Shown in pieces: positions 34,385 to 44,649 of a DNA stretch of 64,000 bases (position 1 is its first letter; every line of letters begins with the position of its first letter). The stretch lies in NCBI GenBank assembly GCA_936432065.2, contig OW386291.2:12501821-12565820 (forward strand), given 5' to 3'. This stretch comes from Rutpela maculata. Lineage: Eukaryota; Arthropoda; Insecta; Coleoptera; Cerambycidae. The notes under the pieces are model-generated. The model did no database searches and was not told the origin of the DNA. It saw only the letters and a program-made list of their open reading frames with translations. The translations under genes were made by a program, and so were the position numbers.

Positions 34385-34740
34385 GTAGTAGAAAAAGTGA
34401 ATTTGAATAGAAAATGAAGAATGACTTTTTCGAAATATACCTAATTCATTTCCAAGTGATTAATTTATTTAACATTTGGAAAATTTAATTTTAGGGGGGC
34501 CGAGATTCTAAAACATGCTGATCAATAATTTTTCAGTAAATAATGTCCAATATGATTTCTCGAAAAATCAAGCATTTTATTCTTAATAAAAGATGGCAAT
34601 GACTGAAACAAGTTTAGTTTTACTCAAAAAAGATATAGTAAAAGTAAAGGTCTTTGATATCGATCCAAATTTTGTTGAAATTGGATGACTAACAATTAAG
34701 CTACGAAAGGTATTACCGTGAAAAGTGACGGGACACACTG

Positions 34741-35316
34741 TATATAGAAACTACTTTGTTGAGCATTTCATAGGATCAATTTTATATCAAAAAGGATAGG
34801 ATAGAGTGGAAGGTTCCATATGGCCACAATGTATTTTTCCGTACAAGGTTTTCCTGCGCCACCTGGGAGAGTCCTAGGCAGCATGAAATCCCCCCACTAC
34901 CACACATAGCGGGAAACTGAAACTCAAGGTCTTCAATCCATGCACCCTGCGCGGGTCGAGCTCGTAAAGGAACTTTCAGCCTTCAATTTTTAGCGGGAAA
35001 TTTAAATTCGGAAGTACCGAGCCGGCGCCCTCTGCAGGTCAGATGCGTAACTAAATCCCCCACTGCCCACTACCGCCATTACCGGGAAATTTAAACTCTC
35101 GAGGCACCGCACTCGTGCCACTGGATTTCTTAAAAATTAAGGAAAAAAGAAGCGATAAACGTGGAAAAAAGAAGCGATAAACGTGAAAAAAATTACTTTA
35201 TTTTAAGAAATAGCCACTGCACTAACAAAACAAATATTACTAGTAATAAGTGAATTTAAATAGTATAAATAATTTATAAAATATTCTACAAATGACACTG
35301 TATAATAACTTATAAC
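34741..35316. other. Intergenic DNA, nothing recognised
   Basis: A more GC-rich patch with repeated AGCGGGAAA / CCGGGAAATTTAAA motifs at 34910-35095 and two copies of GAAAAAAGAAGCGATAAACG near 35142-35187. No gene. Confidence 0.4.
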
Positions 35317-35728
35317 TAGTGTTGGGTGAATTCGAATTAAAATACTCGGTTAATCCGAGTATCAAAATACCCGCTTGATTCCGAGTATTAAAATTTCATC
35401 CGAATAAAATATACTCGGATTAATTTTAAGTACAAAACAAAAAAACAACTGTCAATCGTGCACTTGGATAATAAAATGTTTTCTTAGATTTCTCCCCCCC
35501 GCTCATCGATTCTGAGATCTGGGGAAAAAAATTACTATCAGTGCCACTAGCATTCGCTTTAACCACGATCGCAATTACTGTTGACAGAATGATTGAAAAA
35601 TCGCGATATCACATTACTAATACCTATAGAGAAAATTTAATTCGACATCGGATGATTAATCCGAATATTCTTGTCATCCGATTCCGTGTAATCCGAGTAC
35701 CGAAATCATCCGAATATCTGCATCACTA
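35317..35728. mobile_element. hAT-type MITE, copy B (412 bp)
   Basis: Same family and orientation as 14168-14582, with ends TAGTGTTGGGTGAATTCG and CGAATATCTGCATCACTA and perfect 8-bp target duplications CTTATAAC (35309-35316 and 35729-35736). The stretch from 35541 that stays open is non-coding. Confidence 0.93.
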
Positions 35729-35736
35729 CTTATAAC

Positions 35737-37213
35737 TAGAAATTTGTATAACACTGATCAATAGTTATGCTACAGTGTTGTATTGAACAGAAAATAAAAA
35801 TTCTAGCCGTAATGAATTCAACGTGTGCAATTGAAAATTAATCATACAAAATTAATAAATAAAACGGACACAAAACTGACAGAAAAAATAACAAATATAA
35901 ACATGTCAGCTCCAATAAAAAAAAATCGTATATCGTATACTAAAAATAAATTAATGGGTAAAACAAAAATCACTAATTGGTGGTAGCTCAAAATACAACC
36001 ATTACAAATTATCGAAAAATATTATTTTGTGTACTAATTCATCAGATAACTTTCAATGAAACCATTCATTCTTTCCATATACTATCGATCCAAGTCTGAT
36101 CATACCAGTATATCAACAAAAAATGACTCTTACGAGACATCTTATCAACTGCTTTCATCTAACAATATCAATATCAAAAACAAGAAAATTATATTCTTTC
36201 TATATACTGATGTTCAAGGTATGATCATGCAGTGGCGGCTGGTGATATTTCAAATTTTTTTTCTCGTTTGTGGCGCGTGGGACCCATACGAAATATGGGA
36301 AATAACATCTCAAGCTGAACTTGGTTTGAACTTAGTTGGTACAACTCGCCCTAAGTGCTAGCAATTTGCAAGATTTGTATGCTAAGTACATGATAAAGAT
36401 CTTCGTAAGGCGGAGGGTACCAAGCTGGTAGCATATTTTCATAACAATTTCAAATCAAACTGGCATCTGGGATCTTACTCACATTTCGAGTTCCTTAGGG
36501 ACCATAAAAAACCCATGCCCTTTATATTTATCGTTTCTTCTACGACAGTTTGAAAAATTGCAGGCCACAACCATTATATACTTTATAACTATAATCAAAA
36601 TTATAATTTTTTACACATATAATACTCATTTGCTTTTTCTACATGTGACATTTATTATGATCACCATTACCATTGCATTGCATGATTGTAAGGTTAGGTG
36701 CGTTTTTTTGTCCACGACCGGTAGAGTTAGAATTACCAGAATGATATTTACCAATAAAACGACAAAACTGAAATTCCTAGGTGGGAGACGACAAATTTCT
36801 TAGGATTCTTAAATAACGAATAATGGCATCGACATTCATGTGTATGGAATCAGAATGGCGAGCAAAAAACGACAAGATTTGATATTCCGGTGTCAGAATT
36901 GTAGCAAAAAAACGCACCTGTTGATTATAGACCAACAGCAAGGTCAATAGTATAGACAACAATCTCTTTCATTGATGCCGATGCCTGTAAATATGTTGTT
37001 GCTGCCTAAAACTCGACAGATGGCATGTGTACGCGAGCCTTCCGCTCTATCTTATCCTTTTTGTTTTATATATAGAGGCACTTTGTCGATTTCAGCACTG
37101 TACGCGAGATAAATGCGTAGACGAGGTATGTGCCAAAAAACATACAAAATCTGCTACTGTTCCTATACTTTCACTATAATTATTTTTTGGTCACCTCGTA
37201 TTGAATCACTTAC
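35737..37213. other. Intergenic DNA, nothing recognised
   Basis: AT-rich. CAGTGGCGGCTGGTGA at 36229 resembles a hAT-type end but has no partner nearby. The minus ORF near 36777-36962 has no family match. Confidence 0.4.
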
Positions 37214-37540
37214 CTGCACAAAGTCCATAAAACCACACTGTATAAAAGATTTGTCCAAAAATGATCCGTCAAAAAGATCGTCATCTTTCAACATTTGAAA
37301 TAAATTCATCCAAGACTGAGCATTCTGTTTACGAAGTATACCCCACCAAGCTTCGATTTTTTTGGTTATGACAACTTTATCCATAGAGAAACGGTGGTTT
37401 ACTGGAAGGTGACTGATTAAAAAGTGCAACTCCTTTTGAAATGTTTCAACCACTGCATTTTCCGTACACATATCATATCTCTTACTGTCAGGGCATCCTC
37501 CTACCATCTTTAAACTATCTAAATAATAGCCAGCGATTAC
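37214..37540 (-). CDS. DDE integrase-core gene, downstream exon
   Basis: Minus-strand exon of exactly 109 codons between an acceptor TTTCATTTATAG (ending at plus 37541) and a GTAAGT donor (37208-37213). It starts VIAGYYLDSLKMVGGCP and contains RYDMCTENAVVETF with the second catalytic Asp and KKIEAWWGILRK with the catalytic Glu, followed by WMNLFQMLKDDDLFDG and FLDKSFIQCGFMDFVQ. These are hallmarks of an rve-type integrase core family common in cnidarian, fish and insect genomes. It joins in phase with the exon ending at 38081. A next exon is expected downstream but was not found. Confidence 0.75.
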
Positions 37541-38080
37541 CTATAAATGAAAATGAACTATTATTATTTGTCAGAAGCGAGTCATATGATCATTTTCTGA
37601 TGAAGTGCTGGTTTATGTTTCAACATTCATGAGTCTATTTTTTGATGCTCATTTTAATTCACTTTTGGCATTTATTTATACAAACTGCGATACTTTATTA
37701 TAAATACGTCACTTATTAAAAATTATATTATATAGTCGAATTATATCTAGGTAAAGCAGTACACGCCCTTTTTGGGAAGAAGTGAAAAACTATCTTTTAT
37801 TAGACTTTAGTGCCTATAATTATGTGACAAAATTCGGATAATAGTGGACTTAATTATAAGTATGTAGGGATGTTTCTTGAAAGCAAAGATTTATAAGAAA
37901 AGTCATTTGGTTTGATGTAAATAAATATGTTTTAGTCTGAAATCACTTCTGCCTAAAAATGCGCGTGCTCTACCTTCCTCATTTTAAAACTTGCACAAAA
38001 TTCACAATTTCCATCATATGAACCTACCATCGTACCTACTATAATACTTCTAAATTCCTTCTGTATTTACTTATACTTAC

Positions 38081-38596
38081 CTTCGAATTGCTGGATGTGA
38101 AACCAGAACGAAGCCAAATAATGTGTCTGGAAAATCCATCAACGCAACCATTTATGCATATTCCGTATGGTTTCAACTTATCGTGTGAGTCCATGTGCCA
38201 CAAATAATTTGGTCCTTTGTTATATTATTGCCTTCTTTGCAATCGTTTTCTTTTACGAATCTCCATTCCCACGGGGTTTAAATACCATAAGAATTCCCGT
38301 ACTATATCCCGAGTAACCACTAAATTATTCTGTAAACATTTGAAATGAAACCTGTATAGCCATGTAACTGTGAAGATTTCTCTATTTCTCCTTGCATGCT
38401 TTACAACTTCTTCTATTCTAGAATAATTTTTCTTCCTGTACAAGTGGAGGTTCTCCAAAATTCTTTTTAGTGTACGATGTGAAATAGGCCTTTTTTGGAA
38501 TACATGAAAAAAAGCAAGTATTTCTTTTTGCTGAAATCCCAGTAAAAAGTATTCCTGTACCAAATCCTCAGCGCTTCTTTCCTTAATTTGTACCAA
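38081..38596 (-). pseudogene. DDE integrase-core gene, upstream exon with one nonsense codon
   Basis: The minus strand reads EDLVQEYFLLGFQQKEILAF, SHRTLKRILENLHLYRKKN and GMEIRKRKRLQRRQ, then TAA at 38225-38227, then without any shift YNKGPNYLWHMDSHDKLKPY, GICINGCVDGFSR and SGFTSSNSK, ending at a GTAAGT donor (38075-38080). HMDSHDK holds the first catalytic Asp. So D, D and E are all present across the two exons and the only visible lesion is a single stop codon between RRQ and YNKGPN. The N-terminal helix-turn-helix-like part binds DNA in this family. The start is uncertain: the first codon of the open frame is not ATG and an acceptor-like GTTGGTAG lies just upstream (38620), so an earlier exon is likely. 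Confidence 0.72.
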
Positions 38597-38599
38597 TTT

Positions 38600-39014
38600 G
38601 CTTTTTATTTTTAACTTCTACCAACAGCGGTGTAATATATCATTAACAAATATTTAACGATGAATCGCCCATATTCTACTCTTATGACGAATAATTGTCA
38701 ACTACTTAAGAGTATGATTTGCGGTAGGGCACATAATATTTTCATTGCTATATATGAAAAAGGTATATACGGGTGGGCGTGCACCTTTGACCAATGAAAT
38801 ATGCCCAAAGGCGGAGATAAACAGATTGTGTAATATAAGAGAAATAGTTCAAATATATTTCTGTCGTACAGAGTCGAATTCGCGTTGGGTGCACAAGAAT
38901 TTTTATTTAAAGTAATTTGAGTAGGAAAACTGAATGCGGTTGTAGTGATTCCTTAGGCAGTGGTTTTTAATTAAAAGAAAAAACTATCTGTAGGTACATA
39001 ATGTATATTTACAG
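38600..39014. other. Intergenic DNA, nothing recognised
   Basis: AT-rich. A short sequence GTAGTGATTCCTTAGGCAGTGG at about 38955 recurs at 55589, on the far side of the Polinton, so both flanks hold copies of one repeat. Confidence 0.45.
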
Positions 39015-39015
39015 T

Positions 39016-39120
39016 GTACAGGGTGTCCTAGTTAACGCGTTATGTCCGATTTTCTCGGTAGTTTTTGAGATAAGTATTTTTTTTCCGGGGAATCGATGCC
39101 GCTAAGAAACATATAATTGA
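39016..39120. repeat. Terminal-type repeat TACAGGGTGTCC..., left copy
   Basis: TACAGGGTGTCCTAGTTAACGC...TTTTCTCGGTAGTTT.TGAGATAAGT matches, in inverted orientation, 60960-61068. With TA at the outer edge this looks like the terminal repeat of a mariner-like or foldback element; the two copies may be the two ends of one element now swollen by insertions. Confidence 0.6.
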
Positions 39121-39283
39121 ACATCAAAGAAGAATTGATCGTATTATTTATGTTCTTAATTATTGACTATTAAAGGAAAGTAAAAAAAGGCATGTAAATT
39201 TTAAATATCACTTCCGGTTTACATGGCAATGGCGTTCTTTTTCTTGAAAATAGAATATTAATTACTTCCACATCCAGGGGAAC

Positions 39284-39819
39284 TATAGTAACAAAAAATT
39301 TTTGAAAATTTTTATTGTTCAGATAGGCTTAGACTGTCATGAAAGGTCGACATTTTAAGTTTCAGCGAAAAAAATTTCTCTCTGTCGGTCTAACTTTTTT
39401 GTGCGCACGATTACTCTGGAACCGTTTAAGATATTGACTTGAAATTTGGTACACGTATGTACTTTAACGGGATCTGGAACTAGATTATATTTTCATCTTA
39501 TTCCATCGAAGGATTGGAGTGTAAATTGGGGTAAATGGGGAGGTAAACAGGTAAATCAAGCAGGTAAGAGTCCGTAAAATTGGTATTTAGTATATATAAG
39601 AGAAGCTAAGGTCTCGAAAATTTTTTTGACATTAGCTACCCCCATTACCCCATTTTTTAAGTATAGTAACGACAAAACATTTTTTTAAAATTTTTATTGT
39701 TCAAATAGGCTTAGAATGTCATGAAACGTCGAAATTTTAAGTTTGAGTGAAAAAAAAATTTCTGTCGGTCTGTAACTTTTTTTTGTGTGCACGTTTACTC
39801 TGGAACCGTTTGAGATATT
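39284..39819. repeat. 378-bp tandem repeat, interrupted by the Polinton
   Basis: Unit 1 begins TATAGTAAC at 39284; unit 2 begins at 39662, is cut at 39819 and resumes at 55106 beyond the Polinton (GATATTGACTTGAAATTTTG... parallels 39432 onward). Contains CTGTCGGTCT and ACTCTGGAACCGTTT. Reading across the insertion restores the unit exactly at GATATT. Confidence 0.88.
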
Positions 39820-40364
39820 AGTAGTTAAGTAGTGAGAGAATGAGACCAAACCCGTCAGTAGAGTAGCAATCAGAGTTCTGTGTGACGTCATCATTCCGGA
39901 AGCCCCGCGGGGGCGCGCAGGTGCTAGATGATAGATCCTATTATCTAGGTTGTAGTGTGAGGTGGGATCTTCTTAGATGATAGGTCCTAGGACCTAATGG
40001 GAGGGGGGAGATGGGAGATCCAATCCCTGAGCTTAGATAAGAGATTATATCTAAAAGGACGTGGCTAAGAGTATACAGGGTGTGTCTAAAATAAGATGGC
40101 TGCTGTTTATTGACTAATAGTATTGTATGTTTACGTTAGTGAGCGTTAAGAAAATGGCTACTGACGTCCATCATTGAGATTAAATAGACAAGTCTTATAA
40201 TTATGAGATAAATATTCATTTACTTCTATATGTTAAGATTTGAATGTAAAACTGCGGTCAAATGCAGAGACGTTATCGGATTCCAGGAAATTGTTAATGT
40301 AAATAAATGCGGCTGTCTACGGCTATATGTATATTTAAAACGTGATTAATTACCTTTAGATAAC
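39820..40364. repeat. Polinton left terminal inverted repeat
   Basis: Pairs with 54537-55105. The outer 270 bp match base for base except one change near 40090 (GTGTCTAAAA against GTGTCAAAAA); the inner 270 bp show many differences and small indels. The outer part holds the perfect palindrome TAGGTCCTAGGACCTA (39981-39996), CCCCGCGGGG, and an embedded TACAGGGTGTGTC motif at 40076 like the ends of local mariner-like repeats. Confidence 0.97.
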
Positions 40365-40416
40365 TACAGCGGCTAGATCAAAGGAAATATCGAGACCCAA
40401 TATAAACGCTTTTCAG

Positions 40417-40560
40417 ACAAGTCTAGACTTGTTAGCCTGAGTTTTATATAAGATAAATATTCGTTCGCTTCTCTACGTTTAGATTTCAATGTAATAAGAA
40501 TATAATGCAGAGCTGTTATCGGATTCCGAGAAATTGTTAATGTAAACAAATGAAATCATT
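40417..40560. repeat. Partial second copy of the inner TIR sequence
   Basis: AGACAAGTCT...AGATAAATATTCGTTC...TTATCGGATTCCGAGAAATTG repeats 40188-40310 in the same orientation, roughly 80 percent alike by eye. There is no such copy next to the right TIR. Confidence 0.8.
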
Positions 40561-40777
40561 TCTGATAGCCTACTAACATAAGATAGGTATACGGTAAAGA
40601 TGCATGCGAAGAATTTTGTGTCTTACAATACATGGTTTCTTATGGGAATATGTAGCCACCCCGCAGCGATATAGCAATTTAACATTGTTTTATATGTAAA
40701 AGACGAACAGATTATGAAAATTCGGGGGCCTTTTAGAAATCGTTCACTGCAAAGTCACGTGACCCTCGACCGCCGAG

Positions 40778-40784
40778 TATAAAA
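40778..40784 (+). promoter_or_regulatory. TATA box of the PolB gene
   Basis: TATAAAA, 73 bp before the PolB start codon, in GC-richer context (CGCCGAGTATAAAAGCAGCG). TCATCT/ATCATTA downstream at 40791-40810 could be the initiator. Confidence 0.65.
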
Positions 40785-40856
40785 GCAGCGTCATCTCCCC
40801 ACCTCGATCATTAGCTGTTTATCTCTCGCGGTGAACGGTTGTCTAATTGAAACAGT

Positions 40857-43800
40857 ATGTCGTCTACCGAGACCGTATCTAAACTCAGTACTGATATAAT
40901 TAATTTAACTAAAAAATCATTGCTGCTCTTAAAGACCGATGATGAAATCAACCAACATATTTCGATAATTAATAGCAATATTAAACTAGTAGCCAAGGCA
41001 ATTAAAATCAAAATTCATATCGATAATAAAGGTGAAAATATATTTAAATTGGAAAATAATTTAGCGCTTTTAAAATTCTACCGAGAGCAATTGAAAAAAT
41101 TAAAATTAAACAATAAAATATTAGGCGGTTCCTTAAAGCCGGCAGCACGAAAATATTTAGTATATCAAGAGGTAGAATCTTGTTTTAAAAATCGTGTTAA
41201 GTCCGGTATAATAACTAACGTACAAATTAAAGAACCGGTATTATTTTTTAAAAAAGCGTTTAGGAGCTTCTCTATTCAAATTAAAAAATGTTTAAAAGAT
41301 GGGCTAATTAAAGTAAATGTTATTTTTGAATGTAACTTCGTACAGCCTACTAATGGCACAGTGGAATTAAAAACATTTGCTACAAGGAACACCGTGATAG
41401 ACTTAAATACGGATTTAAAGGAATGGTATAGAGAAAATGTATCCGAACGGTTATTGAAACATCTAGAAGACTTTCAAGGAAAAGATTCAGGCTGGGCCTT
41501 ATCGGAAATTATCGGGCTAAGAGTAAATGTTAATAAATATTGTCCTATAACAGTGGGATTATCAACATATGCTGAAATGCCAAGCTTTATAAAAAATAAA
41601 ATGTGTGTTGTTAACGTTAAAAATAATGATGAATATTGCGTCTTATGGTCAGTAGTTTCGGCATTATACCCCGCTAAAAATCATGTTGATAGAATTGTTT
41701 CATATCCTCATTTTAAGGAAGTTTTAAAATATGACGGCATCGAATTTCCGATGGAATTAAGAAATATTAAAAAATTCGAACGCTTAAATGATATTTCGAT
41801 AAACGTATACACCGTAGTTAAAAGGGAAGTTTTACCGGTATGTTTAAGTAAATACAGTTATGAACGCGTCGTAAATTTATTAATGATTCCTACGAATTCT
41901 GCCGATAATTTTACTGAAGCTACGCAATATCATTTTGCTTGGATAAAGAATATGTCTCGATTATTATCTAAACAATTATCTTCACATAATGGTAAACATT
42001 TTATTTGCAATCGATGTCTTAATCATTTTACTACTCAAGAACTTCTAGACCGACATTCAAATGATTGTAATTCGAAAACTAATACTTGCAAAATTGAATT
42101 ACCCGACGAGGATGAAAAGTTTTTAAAATTTAAAAATTACCGATATAAAGAAAGGGTACCGTTCGCTATTTATGCTGATTTCGAATGTATCTTAGAGGAC
42201 TGTGATGCTAACACGAATCAAAATACGCAAAATTACCAGAAACATACAGCTTTTAGCGTCGCGTATTACTTAAAATGTTCCTATGATGACAGTCTATCAC
42301 AATTTAAAATGTACCGAGGCGCCGACTGTCAGTACTGGTTTGTTAAAGAACTTGAAAAAATTTCAGACCGAGTTAATGTAATCATGTCCGACATAAAACC
42401 TATGGAATCGTTAAACGAGACACAAAAAAATGAATTCGATCTCGCGCAGGTCTGTCATATCTGTGAGGGGCCCTTCAAAAAGACGGACATTAAAGTAGCC
42501 GATCACAATCATTTAACTGGGTACTATAGGGGACCGGCGCATATGAGATGTAACATTAATTATCAAGATAGTCACGTGATTCCGGTTATATTTCATTGTT
42601 TATCGGGTTACGATGGCCACCTGATAATCAAACAGCTAGCAACGGCATTTGACGGACAAATTTCATTATTACCGATTAATAAGGAAAAATACATTTCTTT
42701 CACTAAACGAGTTAAAGATACGAAAATTAAACTAAGATTTATTGATTCGTTTAGGTTTATGGCAGACAAAATCGAAAAACTAGCTTTCTATCTCGACGAT
42801 GACCAGAAACGAATCACTAAATCGTACTGTAATAATGATGAACAATTTCAATTATTAACGCGGAAAGGTGTTTTTCCTTATGATTATTTAAATTCTTGGG
42901 AAAAATTAGACGAGACATCTCTACCGGCTAAAGAAGAATTTTACAGTAAACTGACAGACGAAAACATAACAGAGGACGATTATAACCACGCTATGAATAT
43001 CTGGAATAAATTCGATATTAAGACATTAGGGGAATATTCCGATATATATTTAAAAACAGATGTATTACTGCTAGCTGATATATTTGAAAATTTCCGCGAG
43101 ACATGCATACAGACGTACGGACTTGACGCTTTAAATTATTATACTGCTCCGGGGCTGGCATTCGACGCGATGTTAAAAATAACTAAAGAAAATTTAGAGC
43201 TTCTCACAGACATTGATATGATACTGATGATCGAAAAAGGCGTGAGAGGCGGTGTAGCGCAGGTATCTAACAGATATTCGAAAGCTAACAACAAGTACAT
43301 GGGGGATGCGTTTAATCCCGACGAAAGAGAGACTCACATCATGTACTTTGACATCAATAACATGTATGGAGCCGGGATGTCTGTTCCGCTACCTACAGGT
43401 GCTTTCGAGTGGGTGCCCGTCGAACAATTTTATGCCTTAGATATTCCAAATTTATCGGACGAGTCAGACATCGGTTATATTTTGGAAGTAGATATCGAGT
43501 ATCCACTTGAATTACATGAGCTACATAAGGATCTCCCGATGTGTCCAGAACATATGGTGCCGCCCGGTTCAAAACATTCAAAATTAATGACCACTCTGTT
43601 AGATAAAACGCGATATGTAATGCATTATAGGACTTTAAAAAAATGTTTAGAACGCGGATTAAAACTCAAGACGGTACATAGAATTTTAAAATTTAAACAG
43701 TCGCGATGGCTAAAGAAATACATTGATTTAAATACGGATTTACGAAAACAGGCAAGTAACGAGTTTCAGAAAAATTTCTATAAGCTAATGAACAATGCGG

Positions 43801-44597
43801 TGTTCGGAAAGACAATGGAGAATGTCCGCAAGCACAAAGATGTCAAATTGGTAACTAAATGGGAGGGGAGATGGGGCGCCAAGTCTCTGCTCGCGAAACC
43901 GAATTTTCACAGTTCGACTGTCTTCGGCGAGGATATGATTATTATTGAAATGAATCGACTAAAAATTAAATTCGATAAGCCAATATATGTGGGGTTCGCC
44001 ATTTTAGATCTTTCAAAAATTATTCTTTACGATTTTCATTATGATTATATTAAAAAAGAATTCGGTGAGCAAGCCAAACTACTTTACACGGACACAGACA
44101 GTTTAATTTACGAATTTAGCGACGTTGATATATACAAGTACATTAAAAAAGACATCCATCAGTTCGACACATCGGATTATCCTGTAGACAATGTCTACGG
44201 AATACCTCATGCAAATAAGAAGGTACTAGGCGTAATGAAAGACGAATGTCAAGGGCGCGTAATGACAGAATTCGTAGGACTCCGTGCAAAAATGTATAGT
44301 TATAAAGTGGAGGGTGTGTCGGTAAATAAAAAAATCAAGGGTCTCTCGCGTTCGGTAATCAGAAAAATTACATTTGAAGACTTTACGAATTGTCTATTTA
44401 ATAAAGAAATTTTGACCAAAGAGCAGCGATTAATTCGATCAAAGAAACATGAAATATATACTATCAAACAGAATAAGGTGGCACTCAGTCCGTATGATGA
44501 TAAAAGAATTATAAATTATATAAATACCGATACGAAACCTTGGGGATATAATTTCCAACAAGTCTCGGCTCGTCAGATGACGTCATCGACGCAGTGA
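40857..44597 (+). CDS. pPolB: Protein-primed family B DNA polymerase of the Polinton
   Basis: 1246 aa, intact. Copies the element by protein priming at the terminal repeats. N-terminal third: helical, with a C2H2-like finger CNRCLNHF...H...C (about 383-403). Exonuclease: YADFECIL (ExoI, about 438), FHCLSGYDGH (ExoII, about 580-590) and YSDIYLKTDVLLLAD (ExoIII, about 727-741). Between ExoI and ExoII lies an HNH/endonuclease VII-like zinc motif CHIC...DHNH...RC (about 532-565), usual in Polinton PolB. Polymerase: motif A YFDINNMYG (about 830), motif B FYKLMNNAVFGKTMEN (about 974-990), motif C YTDTDS (about 1076) and GLRAKMYSYK (about 1141, the K-x-Y element). ATG at 40857 follows a TATA box. 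Catalytic Asp residues are all present. First gene of the rightward left block. Confidence 0.97.
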   Translation: MSSTETVSKLSTDIINLTKKSLLLLKTDDEINQHISIINSNIKLVAKAIKIKIHIDNKGENIFKLENNLALLKFYREQLKKLKLNNKILGGSLKPAARKYLVYQEVESCFKNRVKSGIITNVQIKEPVLFFKKAFRSFSIQIKKCLKDGLIKVNVIFECNFVQPTNGTVELKTFATRNTVIDLNTDLKEWYRENVSERLLKHLEDFQGKDSGWALSEIIGLRVNVNKYCPITVGLSTYAEMPSFIKNKMCVVNVKNNDEYCVLWSVVSALYPAKNHVDRIVSYPHFKEVLKYDGIEFPMELRNIKKFERLNDISINVYTVVKREVLPVCLSKYSYERVVNLLMIPTNSADNFTEATQYHFAWIKNMSRLLSKQLSSHNGKHFICNRCLNHFTTQELLDRHSNDCNSKTNTCKIELPDEDEKFLKFKNYRYKERVPFAIYADFECILEDCDANTNQNTQNYQKHTAFSVAYYLKCSYDDSLSQFKMYRGADCQYWFVKELEKISDRVNVIMSDIKPMESLNETQKNEFDLAQVCHICEGPFKKTDIKVADHNHLTGYYRGPAHMRCNINYQDSHVIPVIFHCLSGYDGHLIIKQLATAFDGQISLLPINKEKYISFTKRVKDTKIKLRFIDSFRFMADKIEKLAFYLDDDQKRITKSYCNNDEQFQLLTRKGVFPYDYLNSWEKLDETSLPAKEEFYSKLTDENITEDDYNHAMNIWNKFDIKTLGEYSDIYLKTDVLLLADIFENFRETCIQTYGLDALNYYTAPGLAFDAMLKITKENLELLTDIDMILMIEKGVRGGVAQVSNRYSKANNKYMGDAFNPDERETHIMYFDINNMYGAGMSVPLPTGAFEWVPVEQFYALDIPNLSDESDIGYILEVDIEYPLELHELHKDLPMCPEHMVPPGSKHSKLMTTLLDKTRYVMHYRTLKKCLERGLKLKTVHRILKFKQSRWLKKYIDLNTDLRKQASNEFQKNFYKLMNNAVFGKTMENVRKHKDVKLVTKWEGRWGAKSLLAKPNFHSSTVFGEDMIIIEMNRLKIKFDKPIYVGFAILDLSKIILYDFHYDYIKKEFGEQAKLLYTDTDSLIYEFSDVDIYKYIKKDIHQFDTSDYPVDNVYGIPHANKKVLGVMKDECQGRVMTEFVGLRAKMYSYKVEGVSVNKKIKGLSRSVIRKITFEDFTNCLFNKEILTKEQRLIRSKKHEIYTIKQNKVALSPYDDKRIINYINTDTKPWGYNFQQVSARQMTSSTQ

Positions 44598-44649
44598 AGC
44601 GCTTGGCAGTAGCCGTTCGGATTCATTTACTTTAGAGACTTTGATCGCG

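Larger units (their letters stand above)
32750..34740. mobile_element. Mariner-like foldback copy, split by a hAT insertion
   Basis: The left piece (about 32750-32794, GTATCGATGACAGTGGG) and right piece (34393-34740) join into a sequence parallel to 19264-19661: GTAGAAAAAGTGAATTT, ATGATTTCTCGAAAA, GTAAAGGTCTTTGATATCG, ending GACGGGACACACTG followed by TATA. The left half is too diverged to trace far. The interruption is the element at 32795-34384. Confidence 0.75.

Noticed and set aside
36777..36962. Minus ORF as the missing last exon of the DDE integrase gene
   Set aside because: It shows none of the residues expected after the FLDKS...FVQ segment and no acceptor.
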